The translations under genes and the position numbers were made by a program. A model generated the notes under the pieces. The model worked only from the letters and a program-made list of their open reading frames with translations. It was not told the origin of the DNA and ran no database searches. DNA of 64,000 nt from Acidovorax sp. YS12. Lineage in GTDB: Bacteria > Pseudomonadota > Gammaproteobacteria > Burkholderiales > Burkholderiaceae_C. The stretch lies in contig CP053915.1 of the NCBI GenBank assembly GCA_021496925.1, forward strand, positions 1,364,001 to 1,428,000, in the 5' to 3' direction. Every line of letters begins with the position of its first letter. The first letter of the stretch is position 1. This document shows positions 25,575 to 34,582 of the stretch, piece after piece.

Positions 25575-28500
25575 TCAGCCCGCGCGCCGGGCCACCGCCC
25601 GCCGCGAAGCCGTGGCGCCCAGCGCCAGCAGGCCCAGCACCGCCAGCAGCAGCCAGTCCATGCTGCCGCCCTTGCCGCCGCCGCTGGCATTGCCCGAGCC
25701 GCCCTCGTGCCCGCCCAGCGTGTTCTCGGCAGGCGCAATGCCCAACCGCACCAGGCCGTTGTCGGGGTTCATGTCATGCGGGCCGTTGTCCTGCACCGTC
25801 ACCGTCAGCGTGTTGTTGTCCACGCGCGTCCACTCGCCCTTGTCCAGCAGCGTGTAGCGCTCCTTGCCATCGACGATGGTGGTGGCGTACACCAGCAGCT
25901 TGCCGGCGGCAGGCAGCGGCGACTCGAAGGTGTAGGTCAGCGTCACCGCACCCATCGGCGCGGCCGCAGGCGCATACGCCGCCTTCACCGCCGCCGCCGC
26001 GCCCGAGGCGGGCAGCAGGCTCGCGCTGCGCATCCGCACCTGCACGAAGCCGTGCTTGTAGTCCAGCCCCGCGTCGCCCAGCGTCACGTCGGGGATGGCC
26101 CCGCCGTTGTCGCCGGTAGCCGTCACCTGCATCAGGCCCGTCTCGGCGCCGGTGAACAGCCACACATTGCCCGCCTGCACACCCACCGCCGTGCCCGCGT
26201 TCGGCATCGCCTCCAGCAGGCGGCCCGGAATGCCGTCCAGCAGCGCCAGCCCGGCGATGCGGCGCGCATCCTGCGCGGCGTTGCCCGGCTCCAGCGCATC
26301 GATCACGCCGTCGCCGTCGCTGTCCAGCGGGTTGTCCAGGTCGTCGCCCAGCTCCGTCGCGTCAGGGATGCCGTCGCCATCGGTATCGGCGTTCGGCGCA
26401 TCCGGGTTCAGGCCCAGGCGCTCCTTCACCGAATCGGGAATGCCGTCGCCGCCGCTGCTGCTGCCCTCCTTGCGCGCCGTGCCGCGGAAGTCCGGCTGGA
26501 TCGTCATCGGGAACACGCCCACGATCTGCGTGCCCGGGATGCCGTCCGCCTCGCCGTCCAGCGTCACGATGCGCAGCAGGTTCTTGTTCGTCGCATCGCG
26601 GGTGATGCGGAACGTCGTCACCGTATCGGCGCGCGGGTTGCCCACGTTCGGGTTGTAGATCTGGAACCCGTGGTGCACCGTGTACGTGCCGTCGCCGTTG
26701 TCGGTGATGGGGGCCGTCAGGCGCGCGTCGCCCGAGCCCTTGTTGCCCACCGACTGCACCTCGTAGTTGAAGCCCACCGTCAGCGTGGTGCCGGTGATCA
26801 GCACCGTCTTCTTGTCGAAGTCCCACACCCACGGCGAATTCTTCATGCCCGTGCCCAGCACCACCTCCTTGCCCGCCGCGCAGGCCGCCGGGCAGCCGCG
26901 CATGGTGACCATGTGCTGGCCCGTGAACACGCCCGTCAGGCTGGCCGTGCCCGCGTCGCCGGGGTTGTCCGGGTCGGCCGGATCGGTGCCGCCCCCGCCG
27001 CCCGGGTTCGTGGTGCCGCCGCCCGTGGCCGTCACCGTCACCGTGCTGCTCTTGGTCTCGGTGCCCGCCTTGCAGGTCAGCGTGAAGGCATAGCTGCGCG
27101 CCGTGTCCAGCTTCACGCTCTCCGTGCCCGCCTTGGCCTTGGTGCCCGTCCAGTCGCCCGAGGCCGTGCAACTCTCCGCGCGCACCGCCTGCCAGGTCAG
27201 CGTGACCGACCCGCCCTTGGCTACGCTCGCGCTCGACGCCTGGAACAGCCCGATCAGCCCCGTGTTCGGGTTGGTCGGGTCGGTCGGATCGGTCGGGTCG
27301 GTGCCGTCCTTCGTCAGCACACCATCGAAGCCCGGCGACACCGTGAGCGGGAACACATTGGGCACCGGCAGACCCGGCACGCCGTCGCCGTCCGGGTCCA
27401 GCGTGCTCACCTTCAGCCCATCACCGTCGATCGTCACGCGGAACGTCGTGCTCATGTCCGTGCGCGGGTTGCCCACGTAGGGGTTGTAGATCTGGAAGCC
27501 GTGCTGCAGCGTGTACGTGCCGTCGCCATTGCTGGTGAAGTAAGCCCGGTCGCCATCGGCATCCGCATTGCCCACGTCCTGCACGTGGAACGGGAAGCCC
27601 ACGCTCAGCATGCCCTGCGCCATCTCCACCCAGCCCTCGGTGAAATTCCACGTCCAGGCATTGCCGTGGCTGTCGCCCAGCACCGTGCCGCTCTCGGCCA
27701 CGCGCATCGTCAGGCTGAAAGTGCCCTTCCACGTGCCCTTGACCGCGCTCGGGTCGGTCGGCGTGCCGGGGCTCGTGCCCCCGCCGCCCGAAGCCGACTT
27801 GACCAGCACCGTCGTGGTGCGGCTCATCTGCTCCGACGCGCTCACGCACAGCAGCTTGTAGGTGTGCGAGCCTTCCGACACCGGCGTGATCTGCATACCG
27901 CCCACAATCGGCAGGCCCGGCAGGTACAGTTCATCGCCCTCGCTGATCGCGCAGCTATTGGCATTCGCCACCTGCCACGACAGGCGCACGCTGGCACCCA
28001 GCTTCACGCTCGCCTCGGACGGCGCGAAGCTCTTGATGTCGATCGCATCCACCGGCTTCGTGCTGCCCGTCACCACCACCGACACGCTGCGCGTGCTGGT
28101 ATTAGTGCCATCGGTACAGGCCAGCGTGTAGGTATGCGTGCCCGTGGTGGCAGGCATCACCGCCTGGCCACCCGCCGTGGCCTTGGCACCGCTCCACGCG
28201 CCGCTGGCCGTGCAGCCCGTGGCGCCGCTGGCCGCCTGCCACGCCAGCGTGGACGACTCGCCCAGCTTGATGCTGGCCGGCGTGGCCGTGAACGCGCTGA
28301 CCAGGTTGCCCGGGTTCACCGGCCCGCTCTGCTGCTGCGCCACGCCGTCGAAGCCCGGCGACACCGTGAGCGGGAACACCCCAGGCACCTGCACGCCCGG
28401 CACGCCGTCGTTGTCCGTATCCACCGTGGAGAACGTGAGCTGGTTGCCGTTGCGCGTGATGCGGAACGTGGTGTAGATGTCCGTGCGCGGGTTGCCCACG

Positions 28501-31500
28501 TTCGGGTTGTAGATCTGGAAGCCGTGGTTCAGCGTGTACGTGCCGTCGCCATTGCTGGTGAAATAGGCCCGGTCGTTGCTGGCGCTGGCGTTGCCCACGT
28601 CCTGCACGTGGAACTCGAAGCCCACGCTGAGCATGCCGCGCGCCATCTCGGCCCAGCCCTCGTCGAAGTTCCAGGTCCAGGCGTTGTCGTGGCTGTCGCC
28701 CAGCTTGATGCCCTCGGGCGCGGTGCGCATGGTGAGGTTGAACGTGCCCGTCCAGGTGCCAGTGATCGCGGCGCCGGGGCCGCCCGGGTTCGGGGTGCCC
28801 GGCGTCGTGGCCTGGGTGACCTGCACCGAGGCGGTGCGGCTCATCTGCTCGGACGCGCTCACGCACATGAGCTGGTAGCTGTGCGTGCCCACGCTGGCCG
28901 GCGTGACCTGAATGGAGCCCGAGATCGGCAGGTTGGGCAGGTACAAGTTGCTGCCCTGGCTGATGGAACAGCCGTTGGCATTCACCACCTGCCAAGCCAG
29001 GCTCACGCTGGCGCCCAGCTTCACGCTGGACTCCGAGGCCGCGAAGCTCTTGATGTCGATCTTGTCCTGCGGCGCCGTCGTAGCGGTGACCACCACCGAC
29101 GCGCTGCGCGTAGTGGTGTTGGTGCCGTCGGTACAGGCCAGCATGTAGGTGTGCGTGCCCGTGGCGGCCGGCAGCACGCTCTGGCCGCCGGCCACGGCCT
29201 TGGCGCCGCTCCACGCGCCGCTGGCCGTGCAGCCGGTGGCGCCGGTGCCCGCCTGCCAGGCCAGCGTGGCCGACTCGCCCAGCTTGATGCTGGCCGGCGT
29301 GGCCGTGAAGGTGGGCAGCAGGTTCACCGGGCCAGGCGAAGTGCTCTCTTGCGCCACGCCGTCTAAGGCTGGCGACACCGTGAGCGGGAACACCCCGGGC
29401 ACCTGCACGCCCGGCACGCCGTCGTTGTCCGAGTCCACCGTGGTGAACGCCAGTTGGTTGCCGCTGCGCGTGATGCGCACGGTGGTAAAGATGTCCGTGC
29501 GCGGATTGCCCACCGACGGGTTGTAGATCTGGAAGCCATGGTGCAGCGTGTACGTGCCATCGCCATTGCTGGTGAAGTAGGCACGGTCGCCCGTCTTGTC
29601 CAGGTCGCCCACGTCCTGCACGTGGAACTCGAAGCCCACGCTCAGCATGCCGCGCGCCATCTCGGCCCAGCCTTCGTCAAAGTTCCACGTCCAGGCGTTG
29701 CCCAGGCTGTCGCCCAGCTTCTGGCCCTGCGGCGCCGTGCGCATGGTCATGTCGAACGTGCCCGTCCACGTGCCCGTGATCGCATTCGGGTCTACCGGCG
29801 GCGTGCCGGAATTCACCTGCACCTGGGCCGTCTTGCTGAGCGAATCGCTGCCGCGCGAGCACACCAGCTCGTAGCTGTGCAGGCCCGCCGTGGACGGCGT
29901 GACCGTGAAGCTGCCCGACAACGCCAGCGCAGGGCCGCTCAGCAGATTGCCGCCCTCGCGGATCGCGCAACTGGTCGCGTTCGCCGCCACCCATTGCAGT
30001 TGTACGCTGCCGCCCAGCGTGACGCTGGCGGGCGATGGCGCGAAGGTGGTGATGGTGATCGGGTCTTGCTCGGGTTCCGGGGGCACCGTCCCCGCTGCCT
30101 TGGCCAGCAGCGCCTGATAACCAGGTTCGGTCTTGTCGAATGTCGCTACAACACGGTTGGTTTCCGTATGGCCCAGGGCAACATGAACATGCTGACCGAT
30201 AGTCGCCTTCGGGTTGTCGAACTCGATGGTGTGTGCGTCGATCTTCTGGTGCGCCAGGATGGCGTAGCTGGTGACACGCGTATAACGCTGGGCCGCATAG
30301 TCGATATCCACCTGGTCTTTGTCTTCCAGCCTGAACAGCGTCAGCCCCTCGGGCACGCCGTTGGCAAAATACATGCGCATTCTTCCGTCAGCCCCGCCGA
30401 TCCGGTTGTTGAACACGAGCATGCCCAGCCCATAGTTCATGGTCGCGTTCGTCGTCGGGTGCTTTGTCGGCAATTGCTGGCCGGCATCCTGCGTGAAGGC
30501 ATAGAAGGGCCGGGTGCGCCCGAACCAATCCTCGGGAATCGCCTTGCTGAAAATCGGGTTGTTGCCGTCGTAGTGGTTGCTCCCCGGCTCCCCCGGCTCG
30601 AAATACAGCACCACCTTCTCACGGTTGCCCAGCGCGATCAGGCCCACAAAATCCGGCTTGCCCACGAACTCCTTGGGCTGCAACACGTCATAGACCAGGT
30701 TGTCGCGGAAATCATCGCCCCGGCCCTTGCGGTACGGCAACGCCCAGTTCGGCCCGATTTCTTCCACGTCCGAAATGCCGTCGCCATCGTTATCGCTCAG
30801 GCACGGGTCGAGGCCCAACTGAACCTTCACTTCATCGGGAATGCCGTCGCCACTGCAACTGGCCGTGCCCACTTTCACCAGAGGGTAAGGCGACGAAAAA
30901 GAAGGACTCACCCACGCCGGGAACAACCCGTCCACAACAACGCCGGGAATTCCGTCCAGCGCGCGCTGGTTCGGATCTGCCGCCTTGCCGATCGCCACCA
31001 TGTTGCGCCCGTCAGCGTCGCCATCCTCATGGCGAATCACCAACCCGCCATCCTGCATGCGCAGGCTCATGATGTTCGCCGTCGGCAGGTAGGGGTAACC
31101 CACCAGCTCGAAGAAGATTTGCAGGTTGAAGCGCACGTCATACGTGCCATCGGACCGCCGGGTGAAGGTGCCCAGGTGCTCGGACAGCGGCGGCGCATTC
31201 TGCGGCTTGGTCTGGTCGAGCTGCTTGGGGCGTGACGGCGAGAACAGGCGGTAGTCCAGGCGAATCGCCCCCATGGCCAGCAGCATGCTGCTGCCCAGGT
31301 AAATCTTGCCCGTGCCGGTGGCCGCCAGTTCATCGAAGTCCCACATCCAGTACGCAGGAACGTAGCTCAGGCCCATGGTTTTGTAACGCTGGTTCGGCCA
31401 CGTGCCCGGCAGCCTGTTGGCAAGCCCCAACAGGATGAAGTTGGCTTCATCTGCCTGCGACATCAAAAACGTGTATTGCCCGAACCATCGGCCAGTGGGT

Positions 31501-33296
31501 ACCTCGGTCATCCAGTCGGCATCTTCCTTGCGTACGGTCAAGGTTTTGGTTTGCGAGTTCGCAAAACCAGAGCCGTATGCCCCTTGGGCCTGACACACCA
31601 GGGTGTGGGTCTTGTCGTCCGCACCCAGGGTAAATCCCTGGCCGCCGCTCGTGCCCACGGCTGCGCCATCCAGCGTGCAACTGGCGGCATCCGTGCTGGC
31701 CCAACTCAGGGTATAGCTGCCGCCCTGCGCCACCGTGGCAGCGTCCGATGCAAAGCTATCGATCTTGGCAAGCGGGTGCAATGTGATCGGCACGGCCTTG
31801 CTGGCACCATTCACCAAATCCGGGGCCGTAGTAGAAGTGCCGCCGCAGGCCAACTCGAACAGATAGCCGCCTGCAACGGTTGGCGAAACAACTGCCCGGG
31901 CTGAAGAATTCCGGGTCGATACCGTACCTGCATACACATAAGTAGGCGACCCGCCCACCGGGTAAAACGCCGTAAAGCAGCGTTCAGTACTGCCAAATCC
32001 GGTCAGTACCGTCCGGTAATAAAACTCTTTTCCCGCCACCAAATCGCTGCGCAGCTCCTGGATTTCGCTGCCGTTCAGGCCCACGCCAGTCGTTAAGCTA
32101 ATGACGCTTTTGGAAGACGCATTCACCGTCAGCGTCGTGCTAGAGACGGCATCTGGGCCATCGCCGCTGCAAGTCAGGGTGTAGCTGTAAGTGCCAGCCG
32201 CAGAGGGCGTGACGGTTTCCGTACCAGTGAGCGACCGACTACCCGCCCATGCGCCCGAAGCCATGCATGAGGACGCATTGGCAGCCGTCCAGTTCAGGGT
32301 GGCGCTCTGCCCCACGGTAATGCTGGTCGGGCTAGCCGACAGCGCCGCGGTGAACGACGGCGGGGTAGCGGCCGCTGTGACCGGCAGGGTCACGCTCTTG
32401 ACACTCTGTGCCGTGCCGTCCGTACAAGTCAGGGTGTAGGTTTTGGTGCCAGTCATGGCAGGCGTAACGGACTCGCTGCCGCCTGCCGCAGCCTTGCTGC
32501 CGCTCCAGTCACCCGACGCCGTGCAGCCCGTGGCGTGTTCCACCGTCCAGGATAGGGTGGCCGCCTGCCCCAGCGTGACGGCGGCAGGCGCCACCGTGAA
32601 AGCCGTGATTTCAACCGGGGCCGCAGCGGCTTCTTCCACCGTCACCGATACATTGCGCGTCAGCGTGTCGTAGGCCAATACGCCCACGCATCGCAGTGCG
32701 TGGCTCTTGGCGCCCAACGCCGCTGCGGTCACTATTTGGCTACCGCTCACGGCCACGGCTGCATCATCCAGCGTGCAACTGGCGGCGTCCGTGCTGGCCC
32801 AGTTCAGGGTATAGCTGCCGCCCTGCGCCACCGCGGCAGCGTCCGATGCAAAGCTGTCGATCTTGACGGGCGGGTGCAGCGTGATCGGCACGGCCTTGCT
32901 GGCGCCATTCGCCAAATCCGGGGCCGTAGTAGAAGTGCCGCCGCAGGCCAACTCGAACAGATAGCCGCCTGCAACGGTTGGCGAAACAACTGCCCGCGCT
33001 GAAGAATTCCGGGTCGATACCGTACCTGCATATACATAAGTAGGCGACCCGCCCACCGGGTAAAACGCCGTAAAGCAGCGTTCAGTACTGCCAAATCCGG
33101 TTAGTACCGTCCGGTAATAAAACTCTTTTCCCGCCACCAAATCGCTGCGCAGTTCCTGGATTTCGCTGCCGTTCAAACCTGTCCCCGTGGTCAGGCTGGT
33201 GACTTCTTTAGCATGCACAGACCCCCAGGCCATCAGTGCAGCAAGCAACCCCGTCAGCGCACCATACCGCCGCAGCAGCGATTTCCAAACTAACAT
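25575..33296 (-). CDS. giant modular surface protein, 2573 aa (Ig-like, NGDGTYT modules, TSP3 repeats, GlyGly-CTERM-like tail)
   Basis: Start ATG 33296 gives a clean signal peptide (residues 1-29, LTGLLAALMAWGSVHA). Layout from the N-terminus: a 136-residue unit present twice (about 42-177 and 408-543); two or three Ig-like domains with one Cys pair each (VTLGQAATLSWT, TSITVGQSATLNW); a divergent module (about 590-800); a TSP3-type Ca-binding block (SDNDGDGISDVEE); three near-identical 338-341-residue units, each with two Ig-like domains and a WxWxF...NGDGTYTLxHGFQIYNP module; a fifth module with CPAACAAGK; a second TSP3 block (DADTDGDGIPDATELG type); a choice-of-anchor-U-like region; and a tail with GGSMDWLLLAVLGLLAL then RRAVARR, as in GlyGly-CTERM rhombosortase substrates. 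It is inferred to be displayed on the cell surface. Ligand unknown. Confidence 0.82.
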   Translation of the reverse strand: MLVWKSLLRRYGALTGLLAALMAWGSVHAKEVTSLTTGTGLNGSEIQELRSDLVAGKEFYYRTVLTGFGSTERCFTAFYPVGGSPTYVYAGTVSTRNSSARAVVSPTVAGGYLFELACGGTSTTAPDLANGASKAVPITLHPPVKIDSFASDAAAVAQGGSYTLNWASTDAASCTLDDAAVAVSGSQIVTAAALGAKSHALRCVGVLAYDTLTRNVSVTVEEAAAAPVEITAFTVAPAAVTLGQAATLSWTVEHATGCTASGDWSGSKAAAGGSESVTPAMTGTKTYTLTCTDGTAQSVKSVTLPVTAAATPPSFTAALSASPTSITVGQSATLNWTAANASSCMASGAWAGSRSLTGTETVTPSAAGTYSYTLTCSGDGPDAVSSTTLTVNASSKSVISLTTGVGLNGSEIQELRSDLVAGKEFYYRTVLTGFGSTERCFTAFYPVGGSPTYVYAGTVSTRNSSARAVVSPTVAGGYLFELACGGTSTTAPDLVNGASKAVPITLHPLAKIDSFASDAATVAQGGSYTLSWASTDAASCTLDGAAVGTSGGQGFTLGADDKTHTLVCQAQGAYGSGFANSQTKTLTVRKEDADWMTEVPTGRWFGQYTFLMSQADEANFILLGLANRLPGTWPNQRYKTMGLSYVPAYWMWDFDELAATGTGKIYLGSSMLLAMGAIRLDYRLFSPSRPKQLDQTKPQNAPPLSEHLGTFTRRSDGTYDVRFNLQIFFELVGYPYLPTANIMSLRMQDGGLVIRHEDGDADGRNMVAIGKAADPNQRALDGIPGVVVDGLFPAWVSPSFSSPYPLVKVGTASCSGDGIPDEVKVQLGLDPCLSDNDGDGISDVEEIGPNWALPYRKGRGDDFRDNLVYDVLQPKEFVGKPDFVGLIALGNREKVVLYFEPGEPGSNHYDGNNPIFSKAIPEDWFGRTRPFYAFTQDAGQQLPTKHPTTNATMNYGLGMLVFNNRIGGADGRMRMYFANGVPEGLTLFRLEDKDQVDIDYAAQRYTRVTSYAILAHQKIDAHTIEFDNPKATIGQHVHVALGHTETNRVVATFDKTEPGYQALLAKAAGTVPPEPEQDPITITTFAPSPASVTLGGSVQLQWVAANATSCAIREGGNLLSGPALALSGSFTVTPSTAGLHSYELVCSRGSDSLSKTAQVQVNSGTPPVDPNAITGTWTGTFDMTMRTAPQGQKLGDSLGNAWTWNFDEGWAEMARGMLSVGFEFHVQDVGDLDKTGDRAYFTSNGDGTYTLHHGFQIYNPSVGNPRTDIFTTVRITRSGNQLAFTTVDSDNDGVPGVQVPGVFPLTVSPALDGVAQESTSPGPVNLLPTFTATPASIKLGESATLAWQAGTGATGCTASGAWSGAKAVAGGQSVLPAATGTHTYMLACTDGTNTTTRSASVVVTATTAPQDKIDIKSFAASESSVKLGASVSLAWQVVNANGCSISQGSNLYLPNLPISGSIQVTPASVGTHSYQLMCVSASEQMSRTASVQVTQATTPGTPNPGGPGAAITGTWTGTFNLTMRTAPEGIKLGDSHDNAWTWNFDEGWAEMARGMLSVGFEFHVQDVGNASASNDRAYFTSNGDGTYTLNHGFQIYNPNVGNPRTDIYTTFRITRNGNQLTFSTVDTDNDGVPGVQVPGVFPLTVSPGFDGVAQQQSGPVNPGNLVSAFTATPASIKLGESSTLAWQAASGATGCTASGAWSGAKATAGGQAVMPATTGTHTYTLACTDGTNTSTRSVSVVVTGSTKPVDAIDIKSFAPSEASVKLGASVRLSWQVANANSCAISEGDELYLPGLPIVGGMQITPVSEGSHTYKLLCVSASEQMSRTTTVLVKSASGGGGTSPGTPTDPSAVKGTWKGTFSLTMRVAESGTVLGDSHGNAWTWNFTEGWVEMAQGMLSVGFPFHVQDVGNADADGDRAYFTSNGDGTYTLQHGFQIYNPYVGNPRTDMSTTFRVTIDGDGLKVSTLDPDGDGVPGLPVPNVFPLTVSPGFDGVLTKDGTDPTDPTDPTNPNTGLIGLFQASSASVAKGGSVTLTWQAVRAESCTASGDWTGTKAKAGTESVKLDTARSYAFTLTCKAGTETKSSTVTVTATGGGTTNPGGGGGTDPADPDNPGDAGTASLTGVFTGQHMVTMRGCPAACAAGKEVVLGTGMKNSPWVWDFDKKTVLITGTTLTVGFNYEVQSVGNKGSGDARLTAPITDNGDGTYTVHHGFQIYNPNVGNPRADTVTTFRITRDATNKNLLRIVTLDGEADGIPGTQIVGVFPMTIQPDFRGTARKEGSSSGGDGIPDSVKERLGLNPDAPNADTDGDGIPDATELGDDLDNPLDSDGDGVIDALEPGNAAQDARRIAGLALLDGIPGRLLEAMPNAGTAVGVQAGNVWLFTGAETGLMQVTATGDNGGAIPDVTLGDAGLDYKHGFVQVRMRSASLLPASGAAAAVKAAYAPAAAPMGAVTLTYTFESPLPAAGKLLVYATTIVDGKERYTLLDKGEWTRVDNNTLTVTVQDNGPHDMNPDNGLVRLGIAPAENTLGGHEGGSGNASGGGKGGSMDWLLLAVLGLLALGATASRRAVARRAG
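26470..29800 (-). repeat. tandem module copies inside the giant protein gene
   Basis: The string TTGTAGATCT, with long matching flanks, recurs at 29521, 28507, 27484 and 26653, spaced 1014, 1023 and 831 bases, all multiples of three. The first three units are close copies over about 1 kb. The fourth is shorter and more diverged. Confidence 0.9.
31668..32075 (-). repeat. second copy of a 408-bp internal duplication in the giant gene
   Basis: Nearly identical to 32766-33173 with a constant offset of 1098 bases (366 codons). It encodes the unit from SLTTGxGLNGSEIQELRSD to ASTDAASCTLD. The few differences (for example A-N-G versus V-N-G) indicate a recent duplication or gene conversion. Confidence 0.9.
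32766..33173 (-). repeat. first copy of a 408-bp internal duplication in the giant gene
   Basis: N-terminal copy, directly after the signal peptide; partner of 31668-32075. The encoded unit has one Cys pair region (STERCFTAFYPVGGS, FELACGGTST). Confidence 0.9.
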
Positions 33297-33426
33297 AACA
33301 ACTATTCCGCAACAACAACCAGCTACGCCAAAGCAGCCAGGAACGCATTGCACAAATGCGCCCCTGGCAACAGGAAAAAGGCGAGAAGCTCAATGGAGCC
33401 GAGGCAAACCCGGCACTGAAGGAAAT

Positions 33427-33454
33427 GGGGGCGCAGCCATCCGGCAGCACCCCC
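33427..33454 (-). terminator. possible hairpin between the 184-aa gene and the giant gene
   Basis: On the minus strand GGGGGTGC...GCGCCCCC forms an 8-bp stem with one wobble pair and a 12-base loop, followed by ATTTCCTT. It could attenuate read-through into the giant gene. The rest of 33297-33463 shows no gene. Confidence 0.35.
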
Positions 33455-33463
33455 TAGGGCTAC

Positions 33464-34018
33464 TTACTTGGTCTCCGGCGGCCACATGCCGCAGCCTTCC
33501 CACGACGGCGTCGCATTCAGGAAGAACTGCCCCGGACTACCCGACGGGAACGGACGGCCCGGAATGCCGCGCCAGAAGTCCTCGACCGTGGTGACGGAGA
33601 TGCGGTTGAGCGTGCCCTCGCCAGGCGGCATGGACGAACTGCAATCGTGCAGCAGCGAGATCTCCAGGCGAATCGTGGTATCCGCCTGTGCTGCCTGCAC
33701 CCCGGCATTGGTGATAGTGAACTGGTAGGGCACCGTATAGGTGCCATCCAGGTTGTCCACAAAGGGAATCGGCTGCGCCCCACCGCCCGGCCGCCGAATG
33801 GTGTACCCCACGCAGTGATTGAACAGCGGCGGCGCAATTTGCGACGGGTAGAGATTGCCGTCGTCGATAGTCAGCGTGTGGGTGTCGAAGTCCCACTCCC
33901 ACGCAACATTACACATCGACGCCGCCACGGTCTGGCCCGCAAGATCGGGCGTAGAACCGGCGCGAACCAGAATGCGGCCAACGCCGCTGAAAATGCCACT
34001 GATGGAAGGTGTTCCCAT
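33464..34018 (-). CDS. stand-alone module protein, 184 aa
   Basis: An AGGAG site lies 8 bases before ATG 34018. Like the 165-aa protein at 24971 it starts MGTPxISGxxxG, has no signal peptide, and is one complete module: AWEWDFDTHTLTI, FVDNLDGTYTVPYQF, ADTTIRLEISLLHD, RGIPGRPFPSG and ATPSWEG. Several Cys residues (SMCNV, FNHCVG, LHDCSS, EGCGM) could form disulfides, which would fit an extracellular home. The gene lies directly upstream of the giant gene on the same strand. No recognised family. Confidence 0.8.
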   Translation of the reverse strand: MGTPSISGIFSGVGRILVRAGSTPDLAGQTVAASMCNVAWEWDFDTHTLTIDDGNLYPSQIAPPLFNHCVGYTIRRPGGGAQPIPFVDNLDGTYTVPYQFTITNAGVQAAQADTTIRLEISLLHDCSSSMPPGEGTLNRISVTTVEDFWRGIPGRPFPSGSPGQFFLNATPSWEGCGMWPPETK

Positions 34019-34365
34019 GATTAATCTCCTTGAGGAAATGGGAAATACACGAACACAAGGCTTAACTTCTAGCTGTTGCTTGGGCACCCTTTTGATCGGA
34101 CACCCTGGCGGGCTACGTAGCAGCCGCTTGCCCCTGTCTGGGGCCTGTGCCCCGGGATGGGGCAGGTGGATATTGCGACGTATTCGCATTCGCAACCAAT
34201 GATTTTTGTCATGGGGTACCCGCAACTTTCCCCCCTTCCGCCAACGTCGGCATTCAGCCCGCATGCTCCTGAAAACATAGCTTCCCGCGCTTACCTTGCG
34301 GCCTCTTGCAGCCCGCTCGCCTTGCACCGCCCCCCAGTGCGCCCGCCCGCACACCCACCGCCCCC

Positions 34366-34404
34366 GAAAAAAAGCGGCCCCGGCGCTCGCCCGCCGGGGC
34401 CGCT
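34366..34404 (-). terminator. strong rho-independent hairpin inside repeat copy 1
   Basis: AAGCGGCCCC...GGGGCCGC stem (10 bp) followed on the minus strand by seven T. It backs up the terminator next to the Rpn gene. The rest of 34019-34370 holds no gene that I can support and should contain the promoter of the 184-aa gene. Confidence 0.6.
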
Positions 34405-34522
34405 TGTCCATCCACCGCCAACCGCCCGCCCGGCGGCTACGTGCCATACGCTCGCTTTACTCCCAAAACCATAGCTGCTAGCGCTTGTCTGGCGGGCGAT
34501 AGAGGCCGATTTGGCTCATAAA
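34371..34522 (+). repeat. dispersed palindromic repeat, copy 1
   Basis: About 150 bases shared with 39805-39957 in the same orientation: a GCGGCCCCGGCG hairpin, a variable middle with GGCGGCTACGTGCC, then ATAGCTGCT-(A/C)GCGCTTGTCTGGCGGGCG and GATTTGGCTCATAAA. The last part is also present, reversed, at 61423-61483. Confidence 0.8.
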
Positions 34523-34523
34523 C

Positions 34524-34559
34524 AAAAACCCCGGCACAGCATCAGCCGCACCGGGGTTC
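34524..34559 (-). terminator. rho-independent terminator of the Rpn gene
   Basis: On the minus strand AACCCCGGTGCGGC...GCTGTGCCGGGGTT forms a long stem, followed by TTTTTG, 24 bases after the stop at 34583. Confidence 0.8.
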
Positions 34560-34582
34560 GCACCTGCTGGCGCGCGGTTTTT

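Noticed and set aside
25542..29366. A 1274-codon open frame on the plus strand
   Set aside because: It is antisense to the giant protein gene. Its Arg/His/Ala-rich translation, without domains, is a by-product of GC-rich repeats.
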